64,000 nucleotides of DNA from Scheffersomyces stipitis CBS 6054 (lineage: Eukaryota; Ascomycota; Pichiomycetes; Serinales; Debaryomycetaceae). Made by a program: the position numbers and the translations under genes. Shown in pieces: positions 59,901-64,000 of the stretch. Position 1 is the stretch's first letter; every line of letters starts with the position of its first letter. The stretch covers positions 806,001 to 870,000 of the forward strand of contig NC_009045.1 of the NCBI RefSeq assembly GCF_000209165.1. The letters are read 5' to 3'. Below the pieces are notes generated by a model. The model was given only the letters and a program-made list of their open reading frames with translations, searched no databases and was not told the DNA's origin.

Positions 59901-60743
59901 AGTATTCACAAATATCCGTCAGGATGGGAATGGCGGATTGCTGGAATGGTTGAATGGTTAAATGGAGTCGAATGAAAAAGCTTGTACGTTAGCTACCGAG
60001 GAATAGTTAGCGAGCTGTTTAGTGAGACATATAGCGAGAATAGTACAGAGAGAATACTGGAAAGAAAATGGAATGAAATAGCGAGAAATAGTGAGAAATA
60101 ACAAGACAGTGGGACGGTGTCGCACTACTGAGTTGTGTTAAGAAAGATGGAGAGAGACCACGAAACAGAATCTACCGAGAGTGCGAAAATCACTTTGTGG
60201 ATCCAGTAGCGACGGCTCTGCCAATGGCAGAATGTCAGAGTGTCAGACAATTGAGACAATGGTAGTATAATACCTTATGCAAGTAAGAAACGAAGCTTTA
60301 CATAGTTTCCCTTGACAATTTTTGTAGTCTTCCAAGGAAAATACGAAGTTATTACAGATGCTTTCACTTGTTCTCTCGCTATTTCTCGCCAGCCGTTCTC
60401 ACTATTTTCTCATTACTAAAATCGAATCTCAAACGGAGCCATCTACGAAAAAAAAGTCGATAAAGCATCAATACCACCCTTTTCTCCACATACTCTGTCC
60501 ACACACAGTGCTACACTGGAACTTGTAGAAGAAGTGGTGTATTCGCAACTGCCTATATCAATAACGTGGCATCGTTATACTGTTCAATATTGTTTGATTT
60601 TGTTGACTTGTTCAGAAACAACTTATATCTACAACTGAAACCTATATTTGAAAATCCTTGCAAGATTATCATAATTGGACTTTATTATCAGAGTTCATTC
60701 ACCAACTTCCCTAATCTTTCCTAAATATCACAAGAGTCCTTCC
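59901..60743. other. Divergent intergenic region HIR2/CKB2 with inverted repeat
   Basis: About 840 bp. It carries AATAGCGAGA at 60077-60086 and the exact reverse complement TCTCGCTATT at 60374-60383, with further degenerate copies in between and near 60031. Confidence 0.55.
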
Positions 60744-61505
60744 ATGGCTACCGAAGAATACGTCACCGACTCTAGTTCGGATTTTACTGAGTATTGGATT
60801 GACTTGTTTTTGGGAATCAAAGGCAACGAGTACTTCTGCGATGTCGATGACGAATACATAAGAGACCGTTTCAACCTCACAGGGTTGAATCAGGAGGTGA
60901 GCAAATTGCCTACATTGATAGACATAATAACTGATCTCGTAGATATCGAGCTGCAGCCGGAAGAACACCGTGATACCTTGGAACATAACGCTAGAATCCT
61001 ATACGGCTTAATTCATGCCAGATACATCTTGACGTCACGCGGGTTGAATAAGATGTTTGAAAAGTATAGGAATGGAGACTTCGGCTACTGTCCCCGAGTT
61101 CACTGTCAGTTGCATCCATTATTACCTATTGGCTTGAACGACCAGCCTAGGTTAAACTCAGTAAAATTGTACTGTGCCAAATGTGAGGATCTTTTCAATC
61201 CCAAGTCGGCAAGACACTCAGTTATTGACGGGGCCTATTTCGGCACGTCATTCCCAGCCATGTTCTTCCAAAACTTTCCTCAAGTGATACCTATTCATTC
61301 CAAGGAAACCTACGTTCCCAAGGTATTTGGATTCAAGTTGCATGAGTACTCCAAGCTCAACAGATGGAGAGAGTTGCAGAGAATCAAGTTGGAAAAAAGG
61401 TTGGTCAAGAACGGCGTCCAGATCTCGAATGTTGTAGGTGGGTTCGTCACCGACCCTGTCGAAGATCATCCCCAAGAGCTCGAGCAATCGGCTTCTCGTC
61501 AATAG
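60744..61505 (+). CDS. CKB2: Casein kinase 2 regulatory beta' subunit Ckb2
   Basis: Protein of 253 aa starting M-A-T-E-E-Y-V; the open frame before it lacks family similarity. The beta-subunit core is clear: W-I-D-L-F-L-G, E-Y-F-C-D-V-D-D-E-Y-I-R-D-R-F-N-L, and a zinc ribbon C-P-R-V-H-C ... C-A-K-C. P-K-S-A-R-H and F-G-F-K-L-H-E follow. CK2 beta subunits dimerise through the zinc ribbon and set substrate choice of the catalytic subunits. The absence of the long acidic insertion of Ckb1 favours CKB2. Confidence 0.9.
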   Translation: MATEEYVTDSSSDFTEYWIDLFLGIKGNEYFCDVDDEYIRDRFNLTGLNQEVSKLPTLIDIITDLVDIELQPEEHRDTLEHNARILYGLIHARYILTSRGLNKMFEKYRNGDFGYCPRVHCQLHPLLPIGLNDQPRLNSVKLYCAKCEDLFNPKSARHSVIDGAYFGTSFPAMFFQNFPQVIPIHSKETYVPKVFGFKLHEYSKLNRWRELQRIKLEKRLVKNGVQISNVVGGFVTDPVEDHPQELEQSASRQ

Positions 61506-61966
61506 CATGAACTGTGTAATATAGTATACGTTTATAGAAATAGACCTAGAACGTAAGAGATCAAAATTAGAGTCGGAAATAACGCAGAAGAAGAAGAAGA
61601 AGAAGAGGGAGTAGAAGTACCTGTAAGAGTGTTATGCAACTCTAGGGTAGAATATCGTAGACAAGTTGTTGATGTGAAAGACAACTCCTGTTAAATTGGT
61701 CCAATGCTTGAGAGGACTCAGAACTACATCCATATATAGATATTAATGTCATGTTAGATGCTTCATTAGTGAACTTCTCATTTATTACAAACTTTGTACT
61801 CTTCGTAGAGTCTCATAGAGTCTCATATATTCTGTTCTATCACTTCTGTATGCCACTCTCAACTATTTCTATTCCTCCAAAGTTCTGGATTTTGGTCGCA
61901 CTTAATTAAATCTTGCCAGAATTTTTCACTTTCCATTACTGTGCATCTTTCACAATATCAGCCATA
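61506..61966. other. Intergenic region CKB2-MSW1
   Basis: About 460 bp with a short AGA-type microsatellite at about 61586-61607 and an AT-rich promoter. Confidence 0.45.
61586..61607. repeat. AGA/GAA microsatellite
   Basis: Roughly seven triplet units of AGA just after CKB2, in its 3' UTR; prone to length change between strains. Confidence 0.8.
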
Positions 61967-63106
61967 ATGAAGATCCAATCCAAAGTCGTACTACTACATA
62001 GGTTTGCCAGATCATATGCAACTACAGGTGGATCAACTGTTCAACATGTGGCAAAGTTCGAAGGGGTTCCTCCGCAATCCACGATTTTCTCGCTCATTCA
62101 GCCTACGGGAAATATCCACTTAGGTAACTACTTAGGAGCCATTCGGAGCTGGAAGGAACTTTCTGAGTCAGACTCTCCGGGTTCCAAGTTTATCTTTGGT
62201 ATTGCTGACTTACACGCCATCACTTTGCCTAAAGATCCCCAGACCCTAAAAAGGTTCAGACATGAAGCCATCGCCAGTTTATTGGCTTCTGGATTGAGTC
62301 CTGAGAAATGTACAATTTTTCACCAGTCTGCTGTTCCAGAACACACCGAATTGTCATGGTACTTCACCTGTATCACAAGTATGGGAAATCTAAACAGAAT
62401 GACACAATGGAAACTGAAAGCTCAACAAGTTCAAAACAGTTCCATATATGACGATAGGGTAATGGAGGCTACTAAGGCAGGAGTGCTCTGCTATCCCATT
62501 TTGCAAGCAGCAGATATCTTGATATATCGTGCCACTCATGTTCCAGTAGGTGACGACCAAAGTCAGCACTTAGAATTGACTAGAGGCATAGCCAATACCT
62601 TCAACCATACCTATAAAACGAAGTTCTTTCCTATTGTAAAAACGTTGTTAACTCCTTCAAAGAAGATCCTTTCTCTCAGAAATCCTTCAAAGAAAATGTC
62701 CAAGTCAGATCCAGATCAAAACTCATGCATCTATGTAACTGATTCACCTGAAATTGTAGCTAAGAAGATCAGAAAGGCTACCACTGACTCTATTCAGGGC
62801 CCTATCTACTATGCTCCAGAGGAAAGACCTGGTGTATCCAACTTGATCAATGTAATTTCTGGGTTGACCGGTAAATCCATAGATGAAGTCGTGGCAGACT
62901 TGCATTGGGTCAAAGATCACAAGCAGTTCAAGGACCATGTCACAGAGTTGATTGTAGAGGAGTTCCGAGAAAACAGAGAAATGTACCAGAGATTAACGGC
63001 TGACATCAGCTATCTTGACGAGGTGTGTGCTAGGGGAAGAGACAATGCTAGAGAAATCGCCCTGGCCAACATCGCTCAAGTGAGAAAATTGATTGGAATG
63101 GATTAA
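61967..63106 (+). CDS. MSW1: Mitochondrial tryptophanyl-tRNA synthetase Msw1
   Basis: Protein of 379 aa starting M-K-I-Q-S-K-V-V-L-L-H-R-F-A-R, a basic presequence. Class I synthetase motifs: P-T-G-N-I-H-L-G-N-Y-L-G (HIGH-type), H-Q-S-A-V-P-E-H-T-E-L-S-W, M-T-Q-W-K, G-D-D-Q-S-Q-H and K-K-M-S-K-S-D-P (KMSKS). It charges mitochondrial tRNA-Trp. The 18 codons of open frame before the ATG are probably 5' UTR. Confidence 0.93.
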   Translation: MKIQSKVVLLHRFARSYATTGGSTVQHVAKFEGVPPQSTIFSLIQPTGNIHLGNYLGAIRSWKELSESDSPGSKFIFGIADLHAITLPKDPQTLKRFRHEAIASLLASGLSPEKCTIFHQSAVPEHTELSWYFTCITSMGNLNRMTQWKLKAQQVQNSSIYDDRVMEATKAGVLCYPILQAADILIYRATHVPVGDDQSQHLELTRGIANTFNHTYKTKFFPIVKTLLTPSKKILSLRNPSKKMSKSDPDQNSCIYVTDSPEIVAKKIRKATTDSIQGPIYYAPEERPGVSNLINVISGLTGKSIDEVVADLHWVKDHKQFKDHVTELIVEEFRENREMYQRLTADISYLDEVCARGRDNAREIALANIAQVRKLIGMD

Positions 63107-64000
63107 ACGTATAGAATCTTGTAAATAGTAATGACTTGTATAGAAATGAATATTAGACAAAACTTTTGGGTGCAAAAAAGTGATTAAATGAAATGCGATT
63201 TGCACCCGCTGATTAATTTTTATGAAACTCACCTACTTCTACTTTGAGCACTTCCTACTTCACTACATGGTAGACACTTCATAATCCTCCAACAGCATTG
63301 CCCTGAGTGATATTCGTCTTGGTGGTGTTCTTCTAGTAAAGTATGCGAGAGAAGAGATTGGGGTTCACCTTTGAAGTAAATGCTTAACCACACTATAATT
63401 GAATCACATTATCCATCTCTAATTGATTGAAATATAGCATTAGATCCTCTCCAGCTCCGTATTTGCTTCTCTAATTTCATACTCTATACTAATGATGCTA
63501 CCATTCTGCTATGCTTATTGGTGCCTACCCCATATAATTTTATGTCTCTACAATTGAACTAATTCAGAGAACATTCTAATTACTTACCGTAGTCAGATCA
63601 ATCTCGTCAATGCCTATTTCCTTACTTTATTCTCTTTATTGTCGTACCATTCCGTTCTCGTAACTTTGTTCTCGTACCTTAATTCATATCCAAGTCTTGC
63701 TATTTTTTCTCGGGTAGACGATAACCAAACCTGTCACGACACAATTTGACAACCCTTGAACACTATCAACACCAATCTCGCTCGTACCAATTTCATCTCA
63801 GATACAACCGAACTCAAACACGTCTTTCTGCGCGTATACTACACGTCTCAGAACACGTCTGTTCAATCCCTCTAACAACTCCCCTTACCATTGTTGCCCG
63901 AGTAAAACGCACTGAATTAAAGCAGCGCTACCACTTCACCGCACTCAGTTTCGCGTCTCGCGTTGTTTTGATTTCAGGCTGACGCCAAAACGCATCTCCA
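63107..64000. other. Right-hand edge, no gene seen
   Basis: About 890 bp, AT-rich then pyrimidine-rich towards the edge. A 78-codon frame at 63746-63982 looks spurious. The pyrimidine-rich sequence may be the promoter of a gene beyond the window. Confidence 0.4.

Overview
This window is nuclear DNA of a budding yeast. Genes are compact and mostly intronless, on both strands, with AT-rich spacers. Two genes carry short yeast-type introns with GTAAGT or GTATGT donors and an exact TACTAAC branch site. The yeast most likely belongs to the CTG clade (Debaryomycetaceae/Metschnikowiaceae). CTG codons are rare, and in CIA1 a CTG (53638-53640, minus strand) falls where the family has Ser in a well-conserved A-S-S/A-S-Y-D-D-T blade. 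A complex I assembly factor (NDUFAF2 type) indicates a complex I-containing yeast rather than Saccharomyces. The gene set resembles Scheffersomyces/Debaryomyces; naming the species is inference.

Layout. 1-13 kb: 5'-truncated phytanoyl-CoA dioxygenase-like gene, TLG1 (-), SDC1, UGO1, then a gene-poor stretch with one bacterial-luciferase-like FMN monooxygenase, a DCR2/SIA1-like phosphoesterase, FCF1, and an unknown gene with KEN-box and CDK-site motifs. 13-25 kb: START-like protein, a hypothetical, PAR32-like (DUF3602), HAM1 (-), COX24 (-), THI80 (-), TAF9 (spliced), BCH1/CHS6-type ChAP, a hypothetical. 26-41 kb: RCF1 (-, spliced; its first exon lies 446 bp upstream), GUK1 (-), MTR10, a small GPI-type wall protein behind a 1.9 kb upstream region, a secreted OP4-like repeat protein (-), CCC2 (-). 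41-64 kb: SNU66 (-), a MAPKBP1/WDR62-type WD40 protein, NDUFAF2-like (-), YPT35, TRR1, PEP12, CIA1 (-), CYC2, HIR2 (-), CKB2, MSW1.

Nearly all genes are conserved housekeeping functions: endosome/TGN traffic (TLG1, PEP12, YPT35, ChAP), mitochondria (UGO1, COX24, RCF1, CYC2, MSW1, NDUFAF2-like), and chromatin/RNA (SDC1, TAF9, HIR2, SNU66, FCF1, MTR10). No operon-like logic is visible. The accessory parts are the FMN monooxygenase island (about 4.7-9.2 kb) and the cell-surface pair near 33-37 kb. I saw no transposon, CRISPR array, rRNA or convincing tRNA. The points most worth a second look are: a phosphoesterase that has lost its GNH(D/E) motif; a probable alternative mitochondrial start of TRR1; the hidden RCF1 intron; the recurrent TCACGTG(A) element about 100-200 bp upstream of many starts; and the OP4-like protein bracketed by Kex2-type sites.
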